Origin: Owenia fusiformis
Lineage: Eukaryota > Annelida > Polychaeta > Sabellida > Oweniidae
DNA: 64,000 nt
NCBI GenBank assembly: GCA_903813345.2
Contig: CAIIXF020000010.1
Location: 1,233,169 to 1,297,168, forward strand
Reading direction: 5' to 3'
Shown in pieces: positions 1 to 12,284 of this stretch. The first letter of the stretch is position 1, and each line of letters starts with the position of its first letter. A program made the translations under genes and the position numbers. Under the pieces are notes generated by a model that was not told where the DNA came from, did no database searches, and saw nothing but the letters and a program-made list of their open reading frames with translations.

Positions 1-266
1 ACAAGGCGGTAATAATTCAAGATCAGATAAGTAAAAAAATACCGACTTGGGCAAGGCTACTTGGTAACTTCAAAGGAGACAAACTTTCTCTAAATAGATT
101 GTCATTTACTCCCATTAAAAAGTTAGAAAAAGAAAGAAGTTCCAACCAATTAGAGAAAGAAACCAACAAGATGTACAAAGTTATAACTTCACGACTTCTA
201 AGTGTAATGTCCGGGGCTAAGGCCGTGGGTGGCGATATAAGTAACATAAAACCAAAGTTAAAATAA
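1..266 (+). CDS. 3' end of an unrecognised open frame
   Basis: Frame 3 is open from the window edge for 87 codons and stops at 264-266 (TAA). It starts inside the window without an ATG, so this is the end of a longer frame or an exon. The peptide is lysine-rich and begins near IIQDQISKKIPTWARL. A nearly identical stretch recurs at 46537-46591 inside a transposon-like element, which suggests that this frame belongs to a repeat rather than to the transporter gene downstream. I do not recognise the family. An antisense open frame over the same bases looks like a shadow. Confidence 0.35.
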   Translation, partial: KAVIIQDQISKKIPTWARLLGNFKGDKLSLNRLSFTPIKKLEKERSSNQLEKETNKMYKVITSRLLSVMSGAKAVGGDISNIKPKLK

Positions 267-652
267 TATATAAAATTGTCTATTTCAAATAAACTTCAAC
301 TTGTTCTCTGTACAATCTACTCTATCATCTAACTCTAAGCAACTACTGGGGCTGGGCCAACACCCAAACTCAAGTGAGTGAGTATGTTCCATATATGGAA
401 GTTACACAATACAAAACAACATTGAACATACAACATGAAAAGCTAAAAACTGGTTTGAAACAAAAGATAGTGAAAAGGTAAGGCATGGCAAACAAGAGGA
501 TTAAAACATTTGGCACTGATACAATAGTAAGCTAGGGACCTGTTAAAATGAGAATAAGTGAAATATATAGGACTGATCAATATGAATAGTGAGAAATATA
601 AAAATATGAAAATGGCCATGTTACATAAGTGTGTTTTTATTTCTTTTTGTAG
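267..652. other. intronic or intergenic stretch, nothing recognised
   Basis: AT-rich sequence between the first open frame and the first transporter exon. No motif, repeat or exon was recognised except the polypyrimidine tract and AG that end at 652. Confidence 0.5.
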
Positions 653-3600
653 AATACACCAAAACTGTTGTGGGTCTGGCTATGGCTGGGAAGCTGGCAA
701 TCTCAGCCTCATTTTCAATGATTTATTTATATACCTCAGAGCTGTATCCGACTGTGGTAAGGTGAGTATTACTATGATTATCTCATGTCATGTCCCTCAT
801 TCTGTGATTGGCCGAACACAGGTCACATGACTGCCTGAACACTTTAGGCCTACCTCAAAACTTTATCTGACAAAAAAAGAAAGCTGAGAGCTTTTTGAAA
901 ATATACCTTCATGCGTGCCAATTTTTGGTAGTTGTTTTATGATGAAATCATCATTTTTCACCAAGTGATATTTCACGCTTAAGTTCTTACAGAAAAATCA
1001 GCACGCATGTCCTGACTTTTTTTCTAAAATTAATATTCACAAAAAGTCCCAATACATGTACATGTATTTTACTTATCAATATTCAAACATTTTCTGTGAT
1101 TTTAGGAATGCTGGTCTGGGGCTTTGCTCAACATTTGCCAGGATAGGTGGCATACTGGTGCCTCTAATCATTCCACTGGTAAGACATTAATGGTACATGT
1201 AGCACAGCTGGGTTAAATTGCTTCGTTACGCAGCATTTTACAAGATTTGTAATGAAGGATTTTGTACCTGTATTGCACTTCAAAAATCCTTTATTTCACA
1301 GCTTATTTGTGAAAATGCCTTTTTAGAAAGCAATTGAACCTGCTGACTGTGTAACTCTCCAGCCATCAAATTCAGTCCAAATATCATTCCCAAAATGCAG
1401 GGCTATAAAACTCCTTAACTCCTTTTGGATATTTAAGACCTGAGCTAGGAGGATGCATATTATCTAAAAATGGATTGCAATTAAATTATAATTTTTTGTA
1501 TAATCATATTTTCACTATCACATTTCTATTCCCATTTTCAGGATTCCTACATTAAATAGTACTTTGAAATATCAGTTAATTTTGAGATTAGACCAAAATA
1601 GGTAGCGATCTGAGGCACTTCGATCAGGGTGTTGTCGGGACAATTTCTCTTGTGACTTAGGTTATGTATTTAGGTCTATCTCAACAGATTTTACTGGTCT
1701 TATGCGCCGCAAATGGTGCAAAAGATGTTAAAATTGCATTTCCGACCCTAAAATTCAGATTTCTTGGGGGTACATTATTATCTAGCTATAAAACAGAAAC
1801 TAAACAACCAATGCTTCTTTCTTTTGGTGTTTCTGTTAAGAATAATCATACTTACAATGCATATGTAAAAAAATTGAAGAATTTTAACTTTATTTAAAAA
1901 CAGCAACATTTTTTCACCCTAAAATCATAGAATTTAGGGGGGTTGAGAGACACTGATTGGTATTGATTTTTTAATTTCTCAGTCAATCTCAGTTTAATAT
2001 TAATGGAACTTTCCTAAAAGTAGCACCAACATGTCCCCAACACATTACCATAAAGAAAAAACTCAAACTCTAACATGTTTTTTGCCTATAGGGGTCAATT
2101 TACCTCTCCCCTCTTTCCCTTTTTAGAAGGGCGTGGCCATATTGGCATGTTCATCTAAAAATAAATACTTCATGTTCATATCCATCCTCTGATCACAGGG
2201 CTTCAAAATCCACAACATATTCTTTCTTTTTACCCCCAGCGATAAGCAGTTACCATTTCCCCGATTAAGAACTCGCAATCTGATTGGCTGTCGCAACACT
2301 GCGACAGAAATAATGTATAAGTCATTGTGCATAATTAGATCACGTGATTCGGTTAAATCAGGCGCGTCCAAATTGGTTATCGCAGGGGGAAGAAGGAGGT
2401 ACGCATTCTGGACACCTGCTTAGGAGGATGGTTCATATCAGGTTATCATTTTTATGTCACCAACAAATAGTGGTGACATATTGTTATGGTCTCTGTTCTT
2501 TTTTGACGGTGGTCAGTGGTCGGCCGTTTGTGGTTGGTGGTTGGCAATTGGGGTCTGTAACAAATTCTTACAATTTCCAAGAATTGACTTCAATTGTTTT
2601 CAAAATCATCTACATGTTTTCAGATGTTCAAATCTGACTTTATATTTAAGATTTGACCTTCAATGACCTTTTCAAGGTCAGAAAAGGTCTTTTTTCAACT
2701 TGCTTCAAATTAACCTTTTTTTCAAAATCATCTATAAGTTATCGGAAGTTCAAATCTGACTTGAGGTTTGAGATTTGACCTTCAATGACCTTCTTAAGAT
2801 TTAAGAATATAGATTTGATCATTAAATGACATTCTAAAGGTCGAACAGATTTGACCTTAAGTGACCTCCTCAAGGTCAAAAAGGTATTTTATATCTTGTT
2901 TCAACTAGGTGGTGACATTTTGTCATGTTAATGCCTTGTTTTACTTGTAGCTAGTGAATGTCTTTGAAATGACATAAGCCTTATACAGTTGGACCTGTGT
3001 TAGTGAACACCTTTCTCTAGTGAACACCTGTGTAAAATGAACACCCTATTTTCAGCACATACCTTGATTCCAATACAAATTCTCTTTCTGTATTGAAATC
3101 TACCAATAGTGAACACATTTTTGTGGCTCTATAGATGTTCAATGTACACAGGTTTTACTTTATACAAAATACCTTTATATTATACAGTAAAACCTGAGAA
3201 CAGGGAATGCTCTTCGGACTGGAGGAAAGTTTCCTTGTTCAGAGGTTTTCCCTATAGAGAGGGGCCGCACTTTCAGCAAACTCAGGATTGCCGAATAAGC
3301 ATTTTTTGTTTATATTTGGGCATTAATTGATTTTACCAATGCCGACTCCATACTTGGTTGCTAGACCTTGTTGTGACATCTTGGAAGATGTATGAAGGTC
3401 TCCCACCTCCCTCCTTTAGCTGAGGGTAAGGAGCTTTCTCCCAATGTTGATTTTAGCCGCTGCTGCTGGCGTATGATGATGTCTAGTTGTAATTATTGAT
3501 AGATTTGGCTCAACATGACACATGTACTTATCTGTTATCTCCATAAAACAATTGTGTCAATCCCTAGATTATCACAACTGATTTGATGTAATTATGTTTG

Positions 3601-6600
3601 TTGAAAGGACGAATTAGTGTCATGATAATTAGTAACAAACAGATTAGTATTAGTTTTGAAATATATCAGGGTAATTAACAGTGGGTGGGATGCTACATCT
3701 TGTAAACAATTGGCTTATCTTAATCTCAATAATATTAATCCAAGCTTTTTAGAATCAGATATTGGCTTAAGACTTTCACACCTCTGAAAAATAATGGAAT
3801 ATACAGGGTCACCAATATTCCATTTTCCTTGTTCACAGGTGAATTTTCATAATTTGCCCCAAAAAGTGTTCCTTGTTCCCTGTTCACAGGTTTTCCCTAC
3901 AGAGAGGGTCCGTTAACATGTAAGTCAATGGAAAAATATTTGGTTCTTTTGAAAAGCATTCCTTGTTCATAGGTTTTCCCTACAGAGAGGTATTCCATCG
4001 GACAGGTTTTACTGTATTTAACTTTAACTAATAAATTGATTATCTAATTGCAATTATAAATTGCTATCCATTATTTGCAGGGAACATGTAGCAAAACAAT
4101 AAGGGAGAATAGTAAGCTATTCAAGGCTTATTACTGTCTGATGTTCTATTATTAATTAATTTTTTGATTGATTCAATTGATGGCTTTCTCAATCCATTCC
4201 AAATTGAGGACAATGATCATTTATACTGCATATCATCTGGAATGCCAACACCCTCTAATTTAGCAGATGATCTCTTAACTGCAGCATCCAAGGGCACACA
4301 AGCCTTTAAAGGACAACTGAAATAGCTTTTCTCAACTTGCAGCTACAAAAATGCGGGTTTCTCCATTGTAAGCCAACCGTAGAGTTCTTGCGATAGCCAT
4401 TATAAAATAAATGTTAGCTATAGATAACTGCTAACGGTCATAGATAACGAAATAAAACTAACTGATAAATCAAATTGGCCCCCACGTGATTGGTAACGTC
4501 ATATACAAAAAAATAGCTTTGGTTTATTGGTTCCATAGTAATTACAATGTCACGGCAACCATAGGATTGTTGTGTAAACAAATAACAAAACATTTTGGCA
4601 ATATGACGTCATGATCTAATGAACCAAAACGGGCCACGTGGGGCCAATAACGTCACAACCAATTCGAATATTGCTTATTAAGCAGCTATAACGATCATTA
4701 GAGTGAAATAGTTTTCACACTACTGATGAGAAAACATGTCCAAATACAAAAATTTATATTGATTCCTTTAGGTTAAAAATACCATTTCATATCTGCTTTA
4801 AGCAATTTATTCAAGACCAATTTGTGCAGAAGTGAAAAATTTTCATGACCCCATAAAAGAATGAAACTGAAAACATCTGAATTCAATACTGGAGTCAAAA
4901 AGGTGAAAAGCTCTGGAAACAAACTGATTGAGATTAGACCTGAGCGCAATATATTTGGCCAGTTAGTCAGTCAGCATAGTATCAGACTAAAGCAAATATT
5001 GGAATATCCCCCAAGTCCAATACCCTGGGCTCTTGGAACACCTGATGGGCACTTGGTTAAAACAGAAAAGTCAAAATTATTACATGAGCTGGAAACATAT
5101 AATATTACATGGACCCAAACCAGAAAAAAACAATTATAGTCTATGATGGAAATGCATTGTTCCATATACTTCCTGAGCGACCCAAAACATTTGGATTATT
5201 GGCAGAGAGGATCCTTCAGATGCTTCCTATAAGAAAGATTCAATTAAAGAACCAGAAAGAATACGCAGGCGTGTCTCCAAAAAGCTATTAATAAAAGGAC
5301 CTAATACCAGGATTCCTAACAATTGGAAGGAATTCCTTTTAAATGATGAGAATGAAATGCAGCTGAGTCAGTTGATCCTTGAAGAATGGAAAAAGATAAA
5401 AATGCTCCTAAACTCAAGAAAGACAGATTCATGTGGTGAGATCTGTACAGTGCACCAGTGATAGAACTACTGTTACACATGGAGTTGAACCTAGTCTGAG
5501 ATCTTCCCACAAAGAGGCAGATATAAAAATTATACTCCATGCAATTAACATGAAATGAACCTGAAAATACAGAAAAAAACTATAGTTGTGAGATCCCCAG
5601 ATAGCGATGTTTTTGTACTTCTTGTGCACTTTCCAATCTTATTCAAACTCCATTAATTTTCAACACTGGTAGTGCAGACCACAGATGACTCATTAAAGGT
5701 GCAACAATTAGTGCAGGGGGATCATTCAACAATCATCGACCAGTGTCAAAATATATTTAAGTTTGGATATTTCATCAAGACTAACATATATTTTTATTAT
5801 CTACAAAGAAACTCCCTGGATGAACATAATTTCAGCTGATATTCCTGTTGAAACGTGGTGAATCTTAAAAATCAAATATAGAAGCTTTGAACTGAATTTA
5901 CACTTCGAATTTTCTCTCTACAGTCCTTGTTGCCCCTTTAATGTAAAGGAAGAAGGAAATGCGCTCAGTTCAGACATTTGTAAATTTGTAATGCTTTACC
6001 AGCCTTCCATTCATTCACTGGATGTGATTCCTTCAATGCCTTTGTGAGAAGGTGGAAAGTGTCCCCCCCCCTAAAATTACTTATGAGATCTGTTGAATTC
6101 AAAAAGGTTTCAGCACCATTGGAGGGGTCATTAGTGATCAAACTACTAAATGTGCTGAGAAGTTACTTACTCACTGGTACTTACCAGATGTATGGGAACA
6201 AAAAAATGTTCAAATATAAATGAGCTGAGATATACCTTATTCAAGAACAAATTCCAACCAAAATCTGCTCCAAGGGTGATAACAAGCTATGAAGGCACTG
6301 ACATAAGCCTCCTACCCCCAGATAGATTCACTACAGCAGCATCTAGCAAGGCCCAGTTATCAAGCACACATATGGAATCTTGCCCACATCCCCTACCCAT
6401 CAATTCCCTCCCCTGTGTCACATGGATGGAGGATGAAAGATGGCCATTTTGATTTCAATGGGTGTCAAATCCAGATAAAATTCTACTCCAGGACCTGGTA
6501 GATGTTATCGTATTAGATGATACTTTAGAAGATCAAAATGAAAAGGAAGTTTATGAAATACAAAGCTTTATGGATCAAATATATTCTGGTGAATAAAAAT

Positions 6601-7881
6601 TACATTTGTGATGACAGAAATTCATACAATGAGTAAAATCAATATCATGACTGAGTTGTGAACTGTGTATTAGATAATATTCAACTTCAGATTTTTAATA
6701 TTCTTATATCTCGAGCCTACATAGAATAAATATTGTATTATAAATAATTCACAGGTATGTACTATATGTATACACCTAAATGAAAATATTTTCTGGTAAT
6801 ATATTTGATAAAATACATGGTATATATGTACATGTATTCATTTAATGTGACATCATGCTACTGTTTAAATCCCTTTTATCCCTTTTATAAGGGAAAGAGG
6901 GGAGAGGTAAATTGACTCTAATAGATAAAAACATCATAGTTTGAGTTTTTTCTTTATGGGTATTATGCTGGGGACATGTTGGTGCTATTTTTAGGAAAGT
7001 TTCATTAATATTAAACAAAGATTGATTGAGAAATTAAAATATCAATTCCGATCAGTGTCTCTCGACCCCCCTAAATTCAATTATTTTAGGATGAAAAAAT
7101 GTTGTTGTTTTTAAATTAAGTTAAAATTCTTCAATTTTTTTACATATGCATTTTAAATATAATTACTCTTAACAGAAACACTAAGAGAAAGAAGCATTGG
7201 TTGTTTAGTTTTTGTTTTATAGCTAAATAATAATGTACCCCCAAGAAATCTGAATTTTAGGGTCGAAAATGCAATTTTAACATCTTTCGCACCATTTGCG
7301 GCGCATAAGACCAGTAAAATCTGTTGAGATAGACCTAAATACATAACCTAAGTCACAAGAGAAATTGTCCCGACAACACCCTGATCGAAGTGCCTCAGAT
7401 CGCTACCTAAAATGATATCAAATGTCAGAGAAATAAGACTTGATAAAATGTGTCTTTTATAAAAAGCACACATAAGATGAATAATAAGATTACTTGTACA
7501 TAACAGATTTTCAAATTTGCACATACTGTACATGTATATTGTTATATTTATATCTGTTGCTCGAATATATTGTAGGCCCAAGCCTAAGATTCAAGGGCAC
7601 ATTCCTGTATATTTCTTATGCAGTATGATGATATGAACCTTAACTACTTCCAGGGCAACATATATCCAAATCTTCAATTTGCGATATTTGGTGCGCTATC
7701 ATTCACCTCAGGCCTGTTGAACTTTTACCTTCCTGAAACACTTGGTAAGCCTTTACCAGAGACCTTTGAAGACGTTGATAAAGCTGCATACAAGATCACC
7801 ACACATGCTCTTAGTGAGGACACTGAAGGCCTACTGGCTGGGGAGGGGGAAGATGAAATGGAAGAAATAACCGCAGTCTGA
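653..7881 (+). CDS. SLC22-type organic cation/anion/carnitine transporter, last three exons
   Basis: Exons 653-761, 1106-1178 and 7654-7881, each with AG before and GT after, join in phase (2, then 0). Together they encode the C-terminal part of a major facilitator transporter: [16 protein letters not shown] and [13 protein letters not shown], then [15 protein letters not shown], then the last membrane segment and [12 protein letters not shown], the characteristic end motif of SLC22 proteins. The tail is acidic and ends at TGA 7879-7881. SLC22 proteins carry organic ions across the plasma membrane on 12 helices; only about helices 10-12 lie here and the 5' part is outside the window. Substrate cannot be told. 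The last intron (1179-7653) contains a 5.8 kb mobile element. Exon calls are firm; the subfamily is open. Confidence 0.88.
2454..2930 (+). repeat. TGACCTT/AAGGTCA-rich dispersed repeat, copy 1
   Basis: Starts with a small hairpin (TGTCACCA..GTGGTGACA), then a GGT/TGG-rich stretch, then about three units containing TTGACCTTCAATGACCTT and AAGGTCA, and ends in AGGTGGTGACATTTTGTCATG. Other copies lie at 12285-13855 (reverse) and 34480-35620. No coding capacity. Confidence 0.7.
2986..4016. mobile_element. Tc1/mariner-like MITEs, probably two side by side
   Basis: TACAGTTGGACCTGTGTTAG at 2986 faces ACACAGGTTTTACTTTATAC at 3146. TACAGTAAAACCTG at 3183 faces CAGGTTTTACTGTA at 4002. Ends beginning TACAGT next to a TA are usual for Tc1/mariner-type non-autonomous elements. 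Inside are several degenerate copies of CCTTGTTCACAGGTTTTCCC. No ORF. Confidence 0.5.
4300..4780. repeat. foldback repeat
   Basis: TTGGCCCCCACGTGATTGG near 4466 pairs with CCACGTGGGGCCAATAACG near 4634. Outside them TTTAAAGGACAACTGAAATAG (about 4309) and a CCTTTAGGTTAA stretch (about 4767) may be worn ends. Probably a MITE; boundaries uncertain. Confidence 0.35.
4861..6600 (+). pseudogene. decayed transposon ORF with HKEAD and TGCDS motifs
   Basis: Fragments in changing frames read in order as one protein: a basic start at 4861, [15 protein letters not shown] (about 5020), [19 protein letters not shown] (about 5140), [15 protein letters not shown] (about 5505), [16 protein letters not shown] (about 5585) and [17 protein letters not shown] (about 5998). 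To my knowledge this motif order belongs to a multi-copy family of repeat-borne genes in invertebrates with a nuclease-like fold; I cannot name it more precisely. It is dead: several frameshifts and stops, and a 248 bp TTAA MITE is inserted at 5694-5941. It lies inside the inverted-repeat element in the SLC22 intron and probably was its coding part. Confidence 0.55.
5694..5941. mobile_element. 248 bp MITE with TTAA target sites
   Basis: TTAAAGGTGCAACAATTAG on the left faces TTGTTGCCCCTTTAA on the right, with TTAA at both borders. It interrupts the transposon pseudogene between the SPDSDVF and TGCDS motifs. A second, longer copy lies at 58602-58973. TTAA duplication is known for piggyBac and Kolobok elements; ends alone do not decide. 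Confidence 0.6.
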
Positions 7882-9580
7882 TCACTGACAAGACATGAGT
7901 TTTAGCTCATTCATTGTGGTACACTTGACAGTTTGAGGACTGGGTAGATAGATGGGCAGGCATCCCAGAATCTCATCTAGCACCTTATAGTATTATACCC
8001 TGAGTGCAGAGTCTAGTTAAACGAGACAGAGCTCTCTTTTAAAAAGTGAAGTTGAACGAATGCAAAGGGTAATAGTATTATTAACCAATTAAACTACACT
8101 ATCATCAAAGTACAAGTTAAAATATATGAAGGTACTACTGTAATGACCAAGTTGCTCAGCATTTTGTTGTTCTCAAGGGCCAAGAAGTGCCTTCCAGTCT
8201 TTACAATATACAGGCACTTCCATCAAATGTATATGGAATCAAATAATGAACTTATATTGTTTTTCATTGCACATATTTTATTTCATTTCAGCAAGACCAT
8301 TTTACTCTAATGCCCACAGGGAGGGATCAATTAATCCAACTTGTGATTCTTGTCCCAATACTTTTTTTGTAACGTGACATGCATCTAGCCTTTTGTTTCA
8401 AAGATAAAATGGTCCAAACTTTGAAATTTTTAAGACTAGATTTTTGCACTTTGAAAATATCAAAGAAAACTGTTTTCTATAAAAGTAACAATTATAAAGT
8501 AAATGAGATTATTTTTGAAAAGACATTGTTAAGTTTTGTCATTACAATGCTGATTTTTAAAAAGTATATTGTCATCAGCTTGGCAGATGGGCTGCATCAA
8601 GCTGCTTCATGCCATTTTATTGTCAGCACATTTCTAGACAAACTACTTTACAGATGGACTTGAAAATTTCTAGAACTTTATGTGCATTGGGTAAATTTTA
8701 TGGCAGCAATTTTTCACCGTTTCTTGTTCTTTTAACATTTAGAATACTAGAAATGTGAGACCCCTTAATTCATTCTGACCAAGACCTACTTTTTGACAAT
8801 TTTCGGACTTAACTTTCCAATGGTACCATTTGTTTAATAATACCATGTACAGTTTGTGGATAGACTAGATGCAAGTAATAATCACCTTGATTTCAGTCAT
8901 TAAATATTCAAATTTAGTCAAAGTGATATCGTATTTGAAATCTATATTCTCTTCCTGCCATGTTATTTGTTCCAAATTAGCCACCTGGTGGTGAAATTAG
9001 TAACTAACTACCGGCATCTTAGTTATTGGTGGTGGGGATGGTGCATCTCCTCTTTGCTTGTTGGTGTTATGAAAGAAGTATAGCTTGCATCAGGGTGGAT
9101 TACACATTTATTCTTTTTTACATAGTAATCCTTTCTTAATAACACAAACGAGCAAGGTATGTGTTTTATGCAGAAATACTGTCACTCTACTATACCTTGC
9201 ATTTGGTGTTCATGAGCAACCCATTTGGCTTATTTGTAATGCTTATGTATTTGTTTTTATTTGTTTGTTCCTTATTAATGGTTTATCGGTTGAATATTAG
9301 ATGTTACCAAGGCACTTTAAAAAATATACTACACAATACAATTAGACAAACAAAGTATCTTGTGCATTTCTAGGTGTTAGGTATAGTAGAGTGACTGTAT
9401 GAAAGAAATGATTTATTGTACTCTTAAGGGAACAATTATTACTACAGTAGCTTTAATTAGTTGTTAAGCCATACATGTAAATGGCACATTACTAAAAATA
9501 CAGTATTGTTATTGTAAAATATCAGAGATTTATTAATGTTTAACAATTATACCCATGGCACTAAAATGAATAAAACCATG
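7882..9580 (+). other. probable 3' UTR and flank of the SLC22 gene
   Basis: AT-rich non-coding sequence after the transporter stop. AATAAA occurs at about 9568 (AATGAATAAAACC), a plausible polyadenylation signal. A dispersed repeat fragment (ACTAGATGCAAGTA to CCACCTGGTGGTGAAATTAG) lies at 8863-9022 and recurs at 16190-16380 and 39283-42368. Confidence 0.4.
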
Positions 9581-10053
9581 AAAAATATACACCAGTCTCA
9601 TTTTAGCTTTATCTTTCACTTTTAAATATACACTTGTCTACCATATCACTGGTACTGCACTTTTCAGACTAGTTAACGAAACGGTCCGGTTTCGTAACAA
9701 AATGTCGGAACGTCGTAGGTACGATTTTTATTTTTTCAAGAGTTGTAAGCAGAATCTCCACAACATTTTTACGAGTGTAACATCGTCAATTTTTAATTAC
9801 TAGTACTAGATATAGTTAATGTCTCAATGTCCCTGGTTGAATGTGTCGAAGTCCATATTAAACTGTTTTAGTCTTGGACTAAACGTGTAGGCATAGATAC
9901 ATAAATGCAACATGACATGGATTTCTCAGGGTTTCATATCCATTTGGATTATTGAATCTATAGTCCAGCTTTATAGTGTTTGTTGAACGTTGGCGCTTTA
10001 CTTGTTTTTATTATTTATATAATTTGTTAGAAAACAGATGTGATCACTTGGAA
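9581..10053. other. intergenic stretch between convergent genes
   Basis: No exon or clear repeat. Just left of 10054 the minus strand reads AATAATAAAAAC (about 10003-10014), which contains AATAAA and could end the membrane protein transcript. Confidence 0.4.
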
Positions 10054-10274
10054 TTAATTGCTATCCTCTCCAATCACATATCCGTCATCTGAAGCGTCTC
10101 CATGTTGTAAATTGACATTAGTTACGTTTAGATTTTTGTAATTTATATTATAGCCAATCAGATTTACAATTTTCAAGGATTTCACTCTACCATGCCCTCT
10201 TTCGTTTAGTTCTGGAGGGGTCTGTACGCCCATATCTGTACTCGTAGTTCTCCTTCGCCGAGATCTCCTCTCCA
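10054..10274 (-). CDS. candidate alternative last exon of the membrane protein gene
   Basis: On the minus strand TTTCATGTGCAG precedes an open stretch of 221 bases that ends in a stop at 10054. The peptide starts VERRSRRRRTTSTDMGVQ, is basic and then asparagine-rich, with an acidic end (DASDDGYVIGEDSN). A GT donor (GAG|GTAGAT) at 14223 in the multipass membrane ORF has the matching phase (1 base + 2 bases), so splicing 14224 to 10274 swaps the last few residues of that protein for these 73. This is inference from splice signals and phase; no family is recognised. A minus-strand AATAAA lies about 40 bases beyond the stop. Confidence 0.45.
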
Positions 10275-10470
10275 CTGCACATGAAAAGGAGTAAATCATT
10301 ATTATATATCTTTTATTGGTTATAACATTAAAAGAAATGATGTATTGATTACCTTGCAGTGAATTCCCATTGATTTAAATAACAAAACCCAATATATGGT
10401 GTACTGTTGTATTCATGTGCAGGGTGGTAAAAAAGGACACCGTGCATTTTTATGTAGCTTTGAAAACTAA

Positions 10471-11278
10471 CCCTACTATCACATCAAACTAGTTCTCACT
10501 ACGTTCTCGAAAACGGGTTTCAACTGTGTACGAACGGACTAGACCTACTAAGAACCGTTTGGGATCTATTTACAAACTTCATCGAACGTACTCGAACGGG
10601 TAGGTCCTCTAGAACTTAGACAATGCTCAAAATGTTCTCGTGGTCGTCACGTTCTACAATTAGAACGAGTGACAACGTACTAACGACGAGCTGGACGTAC
10701 TACGAACGGAACCGTCGTACTTCAATCCTACAAGGGACGTTTTAACAACGAGTTGAACTGTCTGAGGACGTGTTGAGAACGAGGTAGAACTAATTGCAAA
10801 CGGGTTTAAACTGATTAAGAACGTATTTAACACTGCTTATTAACGAGTTAGCAAAAATATAGCTATCACACCAAAGAAGTTGCCACTGCGTTCTTCAAAA
10901 CTGGTTTTAAACTGTGTGCGAACGGAATGAACGTAGCTGCAACTTTCTAAGGTCTATTTACGAACTTTATGAACGTTCTCAGACGGGAATGTGATTTTAG
11001 AATTTTGAATCGATTCAAAATTCGATGGCGACCATACCGTTCTGTAATCAGGTCATGTTGACCTTCTAGACTAAAGGACGCGTTCTACGACGTTGCACAC
11101 CGACGTGGTGCGACCTGAACGAACTGCGAACGAGATGGACGTATTGAAGACTGTTTAAGAACGAAGAAGCTAATTATTTCAGACATATTTCCCGACCACA
11201 GCCAGATTGAGCCCGTTTTACGACGTTTTCGTAGGACTGGCAAGAACGGGTAAGAACTAGTTTGGTGTGATAGGGGGG
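10471..11278. mobile_element. 808 bp MITE with TAA target duplication (PIF/Harbinger-like)
   Basis: Left end CCCTACTATCACATCAAAC and right end GTTTGGTGTGATAGGGGGG are inverted copies, flanked by TAA at 10468-10470 and 11279-11281. The interior is full of GAACG/CGTTC words and contains a diverged direct copy of its own first ~130 bases at 10861. A 3 bp TAA duplication fits PIF/Harbinger elements. No ORF. Confidence 0.6.
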
Positions 11279-11280
11279 TA

Positions 11281-11702
11281 ATCCAAACATTTTAATTGCC
11301 CGTACTTGAAAGTCCTATCCAATTGAAAGCAGTTGTGAAAGTTACAGTTCTTCATTAGAAAGAGTGATGCAGTGGTCGATTGAAAAGAGCTCCTGCTGTG
11401 TTGAAACTTCTTTCAAAACAAATTCATTCAAAGAGACAAAAATACAATATCGAAAGAGGTTTCATCAAATTGGTGTTCATTCAAAGCCTCTTTAGAAATG
11501 GATGAAAAAAGGGCTATGGAACAGTTGGAAAAATCCGAGGAACGTGGACCGCACTCCCCCGTCCCTTAAACTTCTTATTAAGGTTTCCAACTGTTCCATG
11601 TTCTCTGAAATAAGGTTCAACGCAGGAGGGGCTCTTTTCAAATCGACCGCTGCATTTTCTTGGATAGGACTTTCAAGTACGGGCATATAAAAATGTTTGG
11701 AT
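11281..11702. mobile_element. foldback MITE, ~420 bp
   Basis: ATCCAAACATTTTAATTGCC at the left is mirrored by GGGCATATAAAAATGTTTGG at the right. The arms stay complementary for over 100 bases, with an inner hairpin (GGAACAGTTGGAAA / TTTCCAACTGTTCC). It abuts the preceding MITE. The 62-64 codon frames over it on both strands are an effect of the palindrome. Confidence 0.6.
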
Positions 11703-12284
11703 TCTTCTTTTATAAAGTTATGGCAAATCTACAGGATTTCCGTTTTTACCATCCTGTAGTTTGAACGAGGTAACGCGAAAAGTACAGGGTGGCCAGAAAA
11801 AGAGACCATTGAAGTAGACAATATCCCATAAACTAGACAATTGACATGGTGAAATTTAGCACACACTAGAACAGTTCTATTGAAATTTGTTTCTGAAAGT
11901 TTTAATATGTAGATACACTTAATTTGGCTACCGTTTTAATTTGACGGATTTGTGGATTGAAAAAAACCGCCAAATTAAAAATCCGCCAATTCTATTTTGG
12001 AAAATCCCTAGAGACTTCGTTATTTGCAATTGTTTCACTGGTGTAAGTATTCCTTTTTGGATGTCAGTGCCAGCTTACCAAAACCACTATATGGCATCAT
12101 GATAAACCATGACATCTCATTTCTTCTCAGCCCTGAGTTTCAGGTGAAACTTGAATCCACCTGATTTCTTTTTGTAGGGCTATTTGAAAGACAATCTATA
12201 CCAAAACAATCCACAGACAATTGCTGACCTAAAGAAGGCAATCACTGCTTAATGTTATGCCATAACAAGACATTAACATTACAA

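Larger units (their letters stand above)
1599..7409. mobile_element. 5.8 kb element with ~530 bp terminal inverted repeats, in the SLC22 intron
   Basis: Bases 1599-2130 recur in reverse complement at 6888-7409 with few differences. The ends read TAGGTAGCGATCTGAGGCAC on both sides, and a TA on each flank could be the target duplication. The inside holds other repeats (2454-2930, 2986-4016) and a decayed transposon ORF (4861-6600). The open frames found in both arms are the same repeat read from either strand, not genes. Superfamily not assigned. Confidence 0.75.
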
